Notes: generated from the letters alone by a model not told the origin. Counted from the stretch's first letter, positions 1 through 6,770 are shown. The stretch: 22,493 bases of DNA from Limnospira sp050045915 (GCA_050045915.1 JBNGCR010000079.1:1-22493), one strand, 5' to 3'. Program-made: numbers and translations.

Positions 1-246
1 AAACTCCCCCAACTCAGCCGCGAGGAGATTGCCGAAATGTTAGGACTCACCGATTTAAAACAAACCCGATTCTATCAAGAAGCCTTTGCCGACGGTCGTC
101 AGGAAGGTCGCCAAGAAGAAAGAATCAATTTTGTCCGACGTTTGGCAAATTTGGGGAACAGTCCGGAAGCGATCGCACAACTTTTGGGCTTACCATTGTC
201 AGAGATTCAACAGATTTTGCAATCTTCCGATGAGGAGCGATCGTGA
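1..246 (+). CDS. Rpn/PD-(D/E)XK nuclease-family transposase, C-terminal end (partial)
   Basis: The reading frame is open from the first base to the TGA at 244-246, giving 81 residues with the 5' end outside the window. The visible part has an LSREEIAEMLGL segment, a charged ADGRQEGRQEE stretch and a closing helical segment with NSPEAIAQLLGLPLSEIQQIL-type spacing that looks like a small helix-turn-helix. This arrangement is the usual C-terminal tail of the Rpn / PDDEXK 'nuclease family transposase' proteins that are multicopy in cyanobacteria. The nuclease core and its catalytic residues lie upstream and cannot be judged. An internal ATG at 37 exists but reading on through the edge is more sensible. 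Family placement rests on the tail only. Confidence 0.7.
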   Translation, partial: KLPQLSREEIAEMLGLTDLKQTRFYQEAFADGRQEGRQEERINFVRRLANLGNSPEAIAQLLGLPLSEIQQILQSSDEERS

Positions 247-253
247 AAAGCTA

Positions 254-281
254 GTAGGGGCGGTTCGCGAATCGCCCCTAC
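254..281. repeat. 28-bp near-perfect palindrome
   Basis: Nine-base arms GTAGGGGCG (254-262) and CGCCCCTAC (273-281) are exact reverse complements around the centre GTTCGCGAAT, which is itself palindromic apart from its outermost pair. It starts 8 nt after the stop of the upstream gene. It could fold as a hairpin in either strand's transcript, but no T-run follows, so it looks more like a dispersed palindromic repeat than a classical terminator. Confidence 0.7.
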
Positions 282-329
282 AACGAATGGATTATCCAGC
301 GTTTTTTTTAATCTCTTAAAAACCGGAAA

Positions 330-779
330 TTATTCCACCAGCCAAGACTTGAGACTCGCTTCCCAACTCACCAATTCTTCATCGGTAAACCAGAGGGCGA
401 TCTCTTTTTGGGCGGTTTCCGGAGCGTCGGAACCGTGAATCAAGTTGCGGCCGACGCTGACTCCGAAATCTCCCCGAATCGTCCCGGGTTCGGCGTTGAG
501 GGGGTTGGTGGCGCCGATGAGTTTCCGAGCCGAAGCAATCACCCCTTCACCTTCCCAAACCATTGCCACCAGGGGGCTGGAGATAATGAAATCCACCAGA
601 CCGTTAAAAAATGGGCGTTCTTTGTGAACGTCGTAGTGCGCTTCGGCGAGCTCGCGGGTGACTTGCACGAGTTTGAGTCCGACGAGGGTAAAGCCTTTCG
701 CTTCAAAGCGTTTGATGATTTCGCCGACGAGTCCCCGTTGGACGCCATCCGGCTTGATGGCGATAAATGTCCGTTCCAA
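330..779 (-). CDS. ndk: Nucleoside diphosphate kinase
   Basis: Transfers the gamma-phosphate from ATP to nucleoside diphosphates through a phosphohistidine intermediate, in the cytoplasm. The 149-residue length is typical of the family. Visible landmarks are the N-terminal TFIAIKPDGVQRGLVGEI strand with the conserved Lys9, the RPFF segment near 55-58, the GATNP loop near 89-93, and the active-site motif NLIHGSDA with the catalytic histidine at position 115. The start is TTG, not ATG: the base triplet at 777-779 reads TTG on the minus strand, with GGAGATAG placed about 6 nt upstream as a good ribosome binding site, and no in-frame ATG lies just upstream. It follows the response regulator on the same strand after 82 nt, so co-transcription is possible. 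Confidence 0.97.
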   Translation of the reverse strand: MERTFIAIKPDGVQRGLVGEIIKRFEAKGFTLVGLKLVQVTRELAEAHYDVHKERPFFNGLVDFIISSPLVAMVWEGEGVIASARKLIGATNPLNAEPGTIRGDFGVSVGRNLIHGSDAPETAQKEIALWFTDEELVSWEASLKSWLVE

Positions 780-783
780 ACCT

Positions 784-790
784 ATCTCCT
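784..790 (-). promoter_or_regulatory. Ribosome binding site fixing the TTG start of ndk
   Basis: Read on the minus strand the sequence is CACAGGAGATAGGT followed directly by TTG. The purine-rich AGGAGA core at the normal distance supports the TTG initiation codon over any other candidate. Confidence 0.65.
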
Positions 791-861
791 GTGCGTTCGC
801 AAACGTCTACAAGAATCAGATTAACCTATTTTGAGACAATCCCTACAGACCATTTCCCGAA

Positions 862-1539
862 TTATTCCCGAATCACATAACCCACACTTCTGACTGTTTG
901 AATCAGGCGCGACTCATTTTCGGCTTCCAACTTCAGGCGCAGATAACGGACATAAACTTCGATAATATTAGAATCCCCCATAAAATCGTAACCCCACACC
1001 TTCTCCAAAATCTGGTCGCGGGTGAGGACTTGCCGGGGGTGGCGCATCAAATATTCGAGCAAGTCGAATTCTTTCGCCGTCAATTCGATCGCCCGATTTC
1101 CCCGAAACACTTCCCGGGTGGAACGGTTGAGGCTCAAATCGTCGAATTTCAAAACATCCGGGTCGGGTTCTTGGGTGCGCCGGATATTCGCCCGCACCCG
1201 CGCCAAAAATTCCTCCAAACTGAAGGGTTTGATAATATAATCGTCGGCCCCCGCATCCAATCCCGAAACGCGATCGCTCACCTCATCTTTTGCCGTCAAT
1301 AAAATGATCGGAATCCGGTTATAACTATCCCGCAGACGGCGACAAATTTCGATGCCGGAAAGGCGGGGAAGCATCCAGTCGAGAATGACCAAATCCGGAT
1401 GGCTCTCCCGAATTGCCATCATTCCCGCCATTCCATCTTGTTCGACATTGACATCATATCCTTCGTAGCTCAATTCTTGTTTGAGAAATTGAGCCAGAGT
1501 CGCGTCGTCTTCTACGATTAAAATTTTGGAAGCCATCAT
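862..1539 (-). CDS. OmpR/PhoB-type DNA-binding response regulator
   Basis: Two-component output regulator of about 225 residues. The receiver domain (about 4-118) has the acidic pair D11-D12, the phospho-acceptor D54 in VILDWMLP, T82 in ILLTAKDE and K104 in YIIKPF, so it should be phosphorylatable. The C-terminal winged helix (about 125-225) carries the LTAKEFDLLEYLMRHP and VRSVGYVIRE landmarks of the OmpR class. The frame can be extended to a TTG at 1551, but that has no ribosome binding site; two tandem ATGs (1537-1539 and 1534-1536) precede ASKILIVEDD and are better starts. No histidine kinase gene lies next to it, so partner and target genes cannot be deduced. Several cyanobacterial paralogues share this architecture, so I give no symbol. 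Confidence 0.93.
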   Translation of the reverse strand: MMASKILIVEDDATLAQFLKQELSYEGYDVNVEQDGMAGMMAIRESHPDLVILDWMLPRLSGIEICRRLRDSYNRIPIILLTAKDEVSDRVSGLDAGADDYIIKPFSLEEFLARVRANIRRTQEPDPDVLKFDDLSLNRSTREVFRGNRAIELTAKEFDLLEYLMRHPRQVLTRDQILEKVWGYDFMGDSNIIEVYVRYLRLKLEAENESRLIQTVRSVGYVIRE

Positions 1540-1712
1540 TTTGGGAGGCAAAATTTAACGGGCAAAAGTCAACAGGAAAAGCGATTTCGGACGTTTAATT
1601 CGAGTTTGGGATGGGTCAGGAATCCGATTCTCGCCCCTTGGGAGGTACGAAACGCCAAAAATGAGGGCGACTCGTCCAATTTACAATTCTATTCTACGAT
1701 CGCCCCCCCAGT

Positions 1713-2771
1713 CTACTGTCGCCGGATAGACTCCGTTTCCCCAGTCGTCGCGGGAGTTTCCATAAAGGCGGGATAGACGAAGGCGAAAGCATGGGAACTG
1801 GGAATGGTCGTCCCGCCGGCATCTTGGACGATGACGGTTTGAAGTTGTTCGTCCCAAACGGCGCGAATGTCTTCCCCGTCAAAGCGAATCGTCCGTTCGC
1901 CGAGTTTCTGAATTTCCGAATGGACAAATTGGACGCTTTCCCCTGAAAATTGGTTGTGGGGGGTGTCGCCGTCGTTTTTCCAAATATAGCTGATGGCAGC
2001 TTTGGGGTGGAGGTCGAGCTGGTCTTGGTGGCGGACGGGGAAAATCAGATTGCGATCGCGCGAATAGCTCCCGTAGGGATAGCGCTGATAGTCACGATTG
2101 TAACCCGTTTCAGCCGAGAGGATGCGGCTGTCGGGATATTTTTCCAGCCAAGCTCCCAAGGTGGTTTTGACGGCCCGAATGCGGTCGAGGGAGCGGTTGA
2201 CGTTGGCTCCGACAATTCCCAATCCCCACGGTTGCGCGTACAGGGTATCATCGGCGCGATCGTACATCACCAGACAGCTTTGATAGAGTTTACCAGAAAC
2301 GCCGAAGGTGGTGTCGCCGCGATCGAATGCGACAATTGTATCACATAAGGGGCAGTAAGAAATGGCGACGTTGACTCCCCCGATGCGATCGTTGACGATT
2401 TCATGCCAGTTTAAAATCCCCACCGGATAGGCCTTGGCTTCCCCGTTGACGACCACTCCGATTGTCGCTTGTTCCGGGTCGAAAGGCGTGGTGGCGGCGG
2501 TGTCAAATTTGGGGTTGTCGATGCTGGGAATTCCATCTTTGGGAGGCCCGCCGTTGAGGAGTTCTTCCAGGTCAATGCGACTGTTATTTTGAATATCGAT
2601 ATTTTGCGATCGGATGTCGGCGAGTTCTCGCGTTTGGTCGCCGAAATGTTGGGTGAGGTGAAAATGATTCAATCTTAAATTATCCCATCCTCCCGCCCGA
2701 ACCACGGCAGTTATGAGAGAAAATCCCACTAAAGTTAGGGTTCCGAAAATCATGTTGATTGGGGTTTTCAT
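1713..2771 (-). CDS. DUF3179 domain-containing protein, probably exported
   Basis: A 352-residue protein with a hydrophobic N-terminus (about 5-25) that looks like a signal peptide or anchor. The body carries the DUF3179 hallmarks: AYPVGILNWHEIVND (about 114-128) with a conserved histidine at 123, followed by the CPLCDT motif with cysteines 140 and 143, then FDRG. The biochemical role of this family is not established as far as I know; the CxxC pair and histidine suggest metal binding or redox chemistry, which is inference. The ATG start is supported by AAAGGAATT a few bases upstream. It is separated by about 170 nt from the response regulator on the same strand. Confidence 0.92.
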   Translation of the reverse strand: MKTPINMIFGTLTLVGFSLITAVVRAGGWDNLRLNHFHLTQHFGDQTRELADIRSQNIDIQNNSRIDLEELLNGGPPKDGIPSIDNPKFDTAATTPFDPEQATIGVVVNGEAKAYPVGILNWHEIVNDRIGGVNVAISYCPLCDTIVAFDRGDTTFGVSGKLYQSCLVMYDRADDTLYAQPWGLGIVGANVNRSLDRIRAVKTTLGAWLEKYPDSRILSAETGYNRDYQRYPYGSYSRDRNLIFPVRHQDQLDLHPKAAISYIWKNDGDTPHNQFSGESVQFVHSEIQKLGERTIRFDGEDIRAVWDEQLQTVIVQDAGGTTIPSSHAFAFVYPAFMETPATTGETESIRRQ

Positions 2772-2963
2772 GGTAATTCCTTTTATTATATGCTCCGCTC
2801 TATCTGTACCCTTAAAACCTGAATCGAAGCTGAGAACTAACTGAAATTAACCCCAGATATTCAGACAAACTTCTATAGCACCATACCCCCAATTCGTTAC
2901 CAGTTATAATCGAGTCCTGTAGCCCTCCCTTCCCAATCATCTTGAGATGATTTGAGCTATTAG

Positions 2964-2983
2964 CTCGGGAATTGATTCCCGAG
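2964..2983. repeat. Perfect 8-bp stem, 4-nt loop hairpin
   Basis: CTCGGGAA-TTGA-TTCCCGAG is a perfect hairpin. It overlaps a second small palindrome, GAGCTATTAGCTC (2954-2966). There is no T-run on either side. Stacked subterminal hairpins of this kind occur near ends of IS200/IS605-type elements, but no transposase is present here, so this is at most a solo end. Confidence 0.5.
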
Positions 2984-2999
2984 CGGTGGTGCGTTCCCC

Positions 3000-3070
3000 A
3001 CTATAGCAGTGTGAAATGATGAGTGAAAATTCGATCCGCTTGAAGCCCCCAGGATTGGGGGTTTGGGGGC
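3000..3070. repeat. 71-bp dispersed repeat, copy 1
   Basis: Begins ACTATAGCAGTGTGAAATGA and ends with ATTGGGGGTTTGGGGGC. The same 71-base layout, without indels, recurs at 8235-8305, with both ends nearly identical and a more divergent middle. The 3' part contains CCCCCA and TGGGGG arms that can pair. It lies in the 394-nt gene-free stretch between the DUF3179 gene and vapC; the rest of that stretch holds the hairpin at 2964-2983 and the repeat at 3103-3162, and nothing else I can support. Confidence 0.75.
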
Positions 3071-3102
3071 TAGATAATTTACAAATGGTTTCCGATTGCT
3101 AT

Positions 3103-3162
3103 GTTTCTGGCAGCCTCTGGTGTTGCTTCACAAAGATTTAACAAAGAAACCCGGTTTCTGAG
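3103..3162. repeat. 60-bp direct repeat left of vapBC
   Basis: Identical over 60 bases to 3926-3985. It includes the odd palindrome GAAACCCGGTTTC (3146-3158). Unlike the right-hand copy it lacks the matching outer palindrome GAAACCGGGTTTC on its left side, so it looks like a truncated copy. It ends 3 bp before the vapC stop codon. Confidence 0.85.
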
Positions 3163-3165
3163 AGT

Positions 3166-3567
3166 TTATGAACCCAGCCGGTTAACCTGGGATAATTGCC
3201 CTAGCTTGACATCAAAAGATGCGGTTTCATCACAGCCAGCCTGTTGATTGATGCGAACAATCAAATAATCAGAAAAATCAGCTTTTCCCAACTTCATTTG
3301 ATGAATTGCCCAAGGGATATCATCGGAATTTTCAAATATAAAAATATTGGTATTTAAGAGATTTTCTAGGATAGTGATGAGTTGGTCTCGACTAATTTTA
3401 TACTGACTGCGTAATACCCAAACTACTTCACAGAGGACAATATTATTAATCAAGCAGGGTTGATGATTTTCTAGGGCTTGATTGAGGTATCGATCCGCTT
3501 GCTGCCATTGTGATTCATCGTCTCGGACTAGAAAGCGGACGATTACATTGGTATCCAAACCTTTCAC
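3166..3567 (-). CDS. vapC: PIN-domain ribonuclease toxin (VapC family)
   Basis: Toxin half of a type II toxin-antitoxin pair; PIN-domain VapC proteins cut RNA using a metal site made of acidic residues. The 133 residues match the usual VapC length. The acidic set is present: D5 in GLDTNV, E47 in LCEVVW, D97 and D100 in KADFSDYL, and D119 in SFDVKL. The start is GTG at 3565-3567, which overlaps the TGA of the antitoxin gene in a GTGA four-base overlap, so translation is probably coupled. Its stop lies 3 bp from a 60-bp repeat, so the last residues (QVNRLGS) may have been altered when that repeat arrived; this is inference. Target RNA is unknown. Confidence 0.9.
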   Translation of the reverse strand: MKGLDTNVIVRFLVRDDESQWQQADRYLNQALENHQPCLINNIVLCEVVWVLRSQYKISRDQLITILENLLNTNIFIFENSDDIPWAIHQMKLGKADFSDYLIVRINQQAGCDETASFDVKLGQLSQVNRLGS

Positions 3568-3821
3568 ATTGATTCTCCTGCCCCTTCAGCAATGGCTTGT
3601 TCCATTTCCGCTAGAGAAACGGTTTTTCTGTCTGGGTCATAGAGACAGCCGGATAAGGTACGGACATCAATTTGAGCGGATTTTGGGGCGGGTTCTAAAT
3701 AGACTTTGCCATCAGGGGAAATGGCGATATTAATGCGATCGCCCGGTTTTAATTGCAGCCAGTCAATAATTTCTGGCGGAATAGTTGCGGTTCCCTCTGG
3801 GGTGATTCGAGTGAGTGCCAT
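3564..3821 (-). CDS. vapB: AbrB/MazE-fold antitoxin (VapB-type)
   Basis: An 85-residue antitoxin expected to bind and neutralise the downstream PIN toxin and to repress its own operon. The N-terminal half (about 1-48) has the swapped-hairpin AbrB pattern: ALTRITPEGTATIPPEI, then LQLKPGDRINIAI and GKVYLEP. The C-terminal part (about 50-85) is acidic with a LAEMEQAIAEGAGESM end, which fits a toxin-wrapping tail. It is the first gene of a two-gene operon and overlaps vapC by 4 nt. No clear ribosome binding site precedes the ATG. The locus lies between direct repeats, consistent with acquisition as a small module. Confidence 0.87.
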   Translation of the reverse strand: MALTRITPEGTATIPPEIIDWLQLKPGDRINIAISPDGKVYLEPAPKSAQIDVRTLSGCLYDPDRKTVSLAEMEQAIAEGAGESM

Positions 3822-3916
3822 TTGGGGGGTGATTCAATGGGTTGGATGGCATCTATTTTAACAGACTGTAGCCGAATTGGGCAGGTCAAATCTCTAAAAA
3901 GGCGGGTGGGGGTCAA

Positions 3917-3985
3917 AGAAACCGGGTTTCTGGCAGCCTCTGGTGTTGCTTCACAAAGATTTAACAAAGAAACCCGGTTTCTGAG
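3917..3985. repeat. Repeat element right of vapBC, with two odd palindromes
   Basis: Bounded by GAAACCGGGTTTC (3918-3930) and GAAACCCGGTTTC (3969-3981), two 13-base palindromes that differ at the centre. Bases 3926-3985 repeat 3103-3162 exactly. A related element with the same two end palindromes but a different interior is at 6771-6833. No gene is visible from 3822 to about 4183; apart from this repeat that stretch holds only short spurious frames. Confidence 0.85.
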
Positions 3986-4183
3986 TCTCTGGAATGGGGT
4001 AAAATGGGAGTGCTATACCCTACCCGGTGCGCGGCTATGGATGAACAGCGATCGCACGCTTATTTATCCCTGATTTCAGAACCGTGGATTGACCAGTTTT
4101 CGATGGAGAGTTCTTGGATGATGCCAAAATCAGACTGGTTGCACGTTAGAGGGTCGAGTTTTCAGGTGATTAGAGTCTGTTGG

Positions 4184-4320
4184 ATGATTATAACTCATCT
4201 TTATTAGATACTCATGCTGATGCAGTTATTAAAAATATTAAGAATTGTAATTCTTCTGTAAAAATAGTTAGACTAAATTTAGAAACGTTCATCCAAAACA
4301 GTATTTCTACTTATGATTAG
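4184..4320 (+). pseudogene. Frameshifted N-terminal remnant, possibly ATP-grasp peptide maturase
   Basis: ATG at 4184 reads MIITHLY then stops at 4205-4207, but the frame starting at 4201 continues as LLDTHADAVIKNI, a spacer, then VRLNLETF and ISTYD to a TAG at 4318-4320. Joining the two frames gives a start of the form MIITH..LDTHADAVI..RLNLETF, which resembles the N-terminal (pre-ATP-grasp) segment of ATP-grasp enzymes that modify ribosomal peptides. No ATP-grasp catalytic core follows; the sequence passes directly into a CHAT-domain fragment. The family call rests on about 45 residues recalled from memory and is tentative. That the stretch is a broken coding remnant is better supported than what it came from. 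Confidence 0.35.
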
Positions 4321-4754
4321 AGGATATCTTACGCCTTGACCTGACCAACTGCCGTCTTGTCACCCTCTCCGCCTGCGAAACGGGTATCACCGACATCACC
4401 TCCACCAGTGATGAATATATCGGTTTACCCAGTGGCTTCATTTTGGCGGGTTCTCCCAATGTGGTGAGTACCCTCTGGGCGGTGGCGGATATCTCCACGG
4501 CGATTTTTATGATTCAGTTTTATCAAACTCTCCAGCAGCAACCTGAACTGTCGGTAGTTCTGGCGTTGCGGCAGACTCAGACTTGGTTGCGGGAAGCCAC
4601 GGTGCAAGATTTGTTAGACTGGACTGATAGCTGTGCCGTGATTAGTCCAGAAGGACGGGAGGAAATAAAAGGTACGCTAGATTGGTATGCTCCAGATTTT
4701 AAACCTTTTGAATCTCCTTACTATTGGGCGGCGTTCTGTGCTATTGGACAGTAA
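4317..4754 (+). pseudogene. CHAT-domain protease, C-terminal fragment without its N-terminus
   Basis: The frame opens after a TGA at 4314-4316 and reads LEDILRLDLTNCRLVTLSAC on to the TAA at 4752-4754, about 145 residues. It contains the CHAT signature TLSACETG with the catalytic cysteine at codon 4374-4376, then STSDEYIGLPSGF, SPNVVSTLWAV and a closing YYWAAFCAIGQ, which is the usual C-terminal end of cyanobacterial CHAT proteins. The N-terminal half of the domain, with the catalytic histidine, and the usual upstream TPR repeats are absent. No ATG or GTG starts the visible frame; a TTG at 4443 would drop the catalytic cysteine. It therefore reads as the 3' remnant of a larger gene fused by deletion to the preceding fragment. 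Confidence 0.75.
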
Positions 4755-4787
4755 AACTTGCCAGTTATTTAACAGGAATGGTCAACC

Positions 4788-5150
4788 ATGAACATCGAAA
4801 AGATGATTGCTGCTTTCTTGAAAATTTGGGAAACTAATCCCGACAATATTTGGAAAACATCAGGAGCCATCGAAGGATTACAGAAACTTAACGATAGTTT
4901 AATCGCCTGTCAAGACAAATCAGATGCCGATATAGTTGAAGAGTTGAAAAAGTGGTGTCGCTATTATCCAAAGCTGACTGAAAAGATTATGGCAGAAGCC
5001 TTGGGGGAAAAGAAGCTAAAAGGTTCTGACAATGATTCCCCCAATACAGAGGACATGGCTTATAAAAATATCTATCCGAAAATTACGGAAATTCTGCTAA
5101 CCCGCGCCCCGAAAATGGGCAAAAAAGAGGGGCAATCTCAATCAAGTTGA
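4788..5150 (+). CDS. Hypothetical protein, 120 aa, helical
   Basis: I do not recognise this protein. It starts at an ATG with CAGGAAT about 10 nt upstream. The first 80 residues look largely alpha-helical and charged (MNIEKMIAAFLKIWE, then VEELKKWCRYYPKLTEKIM), followed by a polar linker and a second short segment with KNIYPKITEILLTRAP; it ends in a basic, polar tail. There is no signal peptide or membrane segment. It begins 33 nt after the CHAT fragment and ends just before the next gene, so the three small genes from 4788 to 5852 may be one transcription unit. Small helical adaptor domains often accompany CHAT effectors in cyanobacteria, but I see no motif that proves such a role. Confidence 0.6.
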   Translation: MNIEKMIAAFLKIWETNPDNIWKTSGAIEGLQKLNDSLIACQDKSDADIVEELKKWCRYYPKLTEKIMAEALGEKKLKGSDNDSPNTEDMAYKNIYPKITEILLTRAPKMGKKEGQSQSS

Positions 5151-5155
5151 GAACG

Positions 5156-5464
5156 ATGGAAACTTTACCTCAAAACTGGTCAGAAATTCAACCTGATACT
5201 ATTTACCAGACTTCTAATGGTATGAAAGTTTCTTTCGCCTCGGAACAAATTCAACAGGGGATTAGATATGATGGGAACAACAAACACTTAAAAGCCATTA
5301 ACAAAGGGATTGTCCCTCCTCGTGGAAATATAGGCTTAGTTGCATCGGAAGTTGACGGGTACGACTGGAAATCAAAGGTATTAGGAAAAGGAGGCGATCG
5401 CAGATTTCATGGTCAAATGATTGATGATGTTTTGCACTTTCCTGGTTTTGACACAGAACATTAG
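5156..5464 (+). CDS. Hypothetical protein, about 102 aa
   Basis: Unrecognised. The frame can start at TTG 5147, overlapping the previous stop codon, or at ATG 5156; I prefer the ATG, giving METLPQNWSEI. The protein is soluble, rich in glycine, aspartate and basic residues towards its end (DGYDWKSKVLGKGGDRRFHG, then a closing HFPGFDTEH). The compact C-terminal half with several His, Asp and Arg residues has the look of a small catalytic or toxin-like domain, but no family signature can be named, so this is only an impression. The next gene follows within 20 nt and could be a partner. Confidence 0.5.
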   Translation: METLPQNWSEIQPDTIYQTSNGMKVSFASEQIQQGIRYDGNNKHLKAINKGIVPPRGNIGLVASEVDGYDWKSKVLGKGGDRRFHGQMIDDVLHFPGFDTEH

Positions 5465-5480
5465 AAACCCATATCTATCT

Positions 5481-5852
5481 ATGACGATTCTAAAAAATCA
5501 TCCGGTTTGGGAAAATTTATCAGAAGTTGTTAAGGGTATTGATGCTAATGCTCTGGTTTGGGAGCATTTGGCATTATGTGATTATCAAATATCCGGCTAT
5601 TGGGATGAATGCGATCGCTTTTATGAAAACATCATCCTCCCTCGTCCTCTATCCCCCGAATTAATCAGCAGCGGCGTGATTTTCAACGGAGATAAACGCC
5701 GCATTCAACTGAAATTTACCCTCAATCTCGAAACCACTAACCCTCCCATTTCTATCGCGGAACTGATGTTAGTCTATGATGAAAACCTAGAATTTGTTGA
5801 TGAAAATTGGCAAGTTGACCTTAACTCGGAATTTATTAAAGTTCCATCTTAA
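5481..5852 (+). CDS. Hypothetical protein, about 123 aa
   Basis: Unrecognised. An upstream ATG at 5421 would extend the frame through the end of the preceding gene; the ATG at 5481 (MTILKNHPVWENL) gives a more natural N-terminus and 16 nt of spacing. The sequence is acidic, with FNGDKRRIQLKFTLNLETTN and SIAELMLVYDENLEFVDE suggesting a beta-rich fold, and no membrane segment. Position immediately after 5156-5464 makes a two-gene partnership (for example effector and inhibitor) conceivable, but nothing in the sequence shows it. A 78-bp inverted repeat begins 4 nt after its stop. Confidence 0.55.
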   Translation: MTILKNHPVWENLSEVVKGIDANALVWEHLALCDYQISGYWDECDRFYENIILPRPLSPELISSGVIFNGDKRRIQLKFTLNLETTNPPISIAELMLVYDENLEFVDENWQVDLNSEFIKVPS

Positions 5853-5856
5853 AATC

Positions 5857-5934
5857 GTAGGTTGGGTGAAGCGACAGCGCAACCCAACAAATCCGGGTAA
5901 AATGTTGGGTTACATTGCATTCCACCCAACCTAC
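5857..5934. repeat. 78-bp nested inverted repeat (MITE-like)
   Basis: Outer arms GTAGGTTGGGTG (5857-5868) and CACCCAACCTAC (5923-5934) are perfect 12-bp reverse complements. An inner pair, AACCCAAC (5881-5888) and GTTGGGTT (5904-5911), nests inside. It fills most of the gap between two genes and carries no coding sequence. The size and symmetry fit a short non-autonomous element of the kind spread through many cyanobacterial genomes. Confidence 0.8.
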
Positions 5935-5952
5935 AAGCCTTGAGGAAAAATA

Positions 5953-6147
5953 ATGACCGATCGCATTTTCGCCCCTAATCTCTATTTATGCGCTTATCAT
6001 CTCCGGGAAGATGACACAGAGGGAGAGACTCATCCTCTATGGTCAAATTGCGATCGCCTCCTCTCTCACCTCACCGACACCGGGCTAACCCCCCATCTTC
6101 ACATCACTAATGAAGAACTTTTTGACCACAATCGAAATAAATTGTAA
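5953..6147 (+). pseudogene. N-terminal fragment of a larger cyanobacterial protein
   Basis: A 64-codon frame beginning MTDRIFAPNLYLCAYHLRED and ending at TAA 6145-6147. The opening resembles the N-terminus of long cyanobacterial proteins of unknown function (several hundred residues), and the fragment stops abruptly after HITNEELFDHNRNKL. It overlaps the start of the next frame (6110) by 38 nt in a different phase. The most economical reading is that the two frames are the head and tail of one gene that has lost its middle and been put out of frame near 6110-6147. The family recollection is from memory and should be treated as a lead. Confidence 0.5.
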
Positions 6148-6760
6148 CAATTATAATGACAAAATTGACGAGATTTGTGTTAAACTACGAATCGATAAGG
6201 AAGAACTATCATTGTGGGGGCATTTCGAGGAACAAACCGCGCCGCAATTTCAGCAACAAATCGAAGCCGATTTAAGGTATTTTGACCAGGGAACCGGGTT
6301 AATCCGTCAGGCGATCGCCTCCATTCGTGCCATCGTGGAAATCGACCAAGCCCAATGCGATCGCACTTGGCAGCGGTGGGAGAAACAGCGAGAAAAACGA
6401 CTGCAAGAACAATTACAAAAACAAGAACATAATTTTTTAGAACAGTTACACAAACAAGACCAAGAATTTCAAATCGCCCAGGAAAGACAGCGCGACAACG
6501 CAACCCGGGCGAAAGAGGAACTCCAAGACGACATCCAAGCGATCGGTTTAGGGGTAGGAGTCGGCGCGATCCTCGCCTCCAGTGCAGGCGTCATTACCCA
6601 ACCTTGGTACTGGCCGAATCACACAAAAATTGAATCCCCCATTCCCTTACCCCATCCCTTTTTAATTTCTGTCGTGGGAAGTGGTGCGATCGCCCTTCTC
6701 ACCTGGTATTACACCAAACGCAAACTCGATCGCCGCCGCCAACAGCGCGATCGCTCATAG
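6110..6760 (+). CDS. Coiled-coil protein with two C-terminal membrane helices (tail of a split gene)
   Basis: A 216-residue frame. Residues about 85-142 are a long charged, glutamine-rich helix (TWQRWEKQREKRLQEQLQKQ and onward) that should form a coiled coil. Two hydrophobic segments follow, about 144-164 (AIGLGVGVGAILASSAGV) and 184-202 (FLISVVGSGAIALLTWYY), ending in a basic KRKLDRRRQQ tail, so the protein would be anchored with its coiled coil probably on one side of the membrane. The first 20 residues (MKNFLTTIEINCNN) do not look like a natural N-terminus; the frame probably continues that of 5953-6147 after a deletion. Whether it is still translated from its own ATG is uncertain. Confidence 0.55.
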   Translation: MKNFLTTIEINCNNYNDKIDEICVKLRIDKEELSLWGHFEEQTAPQFQQQIEADLRYFDQGTGLIRQAIASIRAIVEIDQAQCDRTWQRWEKQREKRLQEQLQKQEHNFLEQLHKQDQEFQIAQERQRDNATRAKEELQDDIQAIGLGVGVGAILASSAGVITQPWYWPNHTKIESPIPLPHPFLISVVGSGAIALLTWYYTKRKLDRRRQQRDRS

Positions 6761-6770
6761 CGATCGGACA

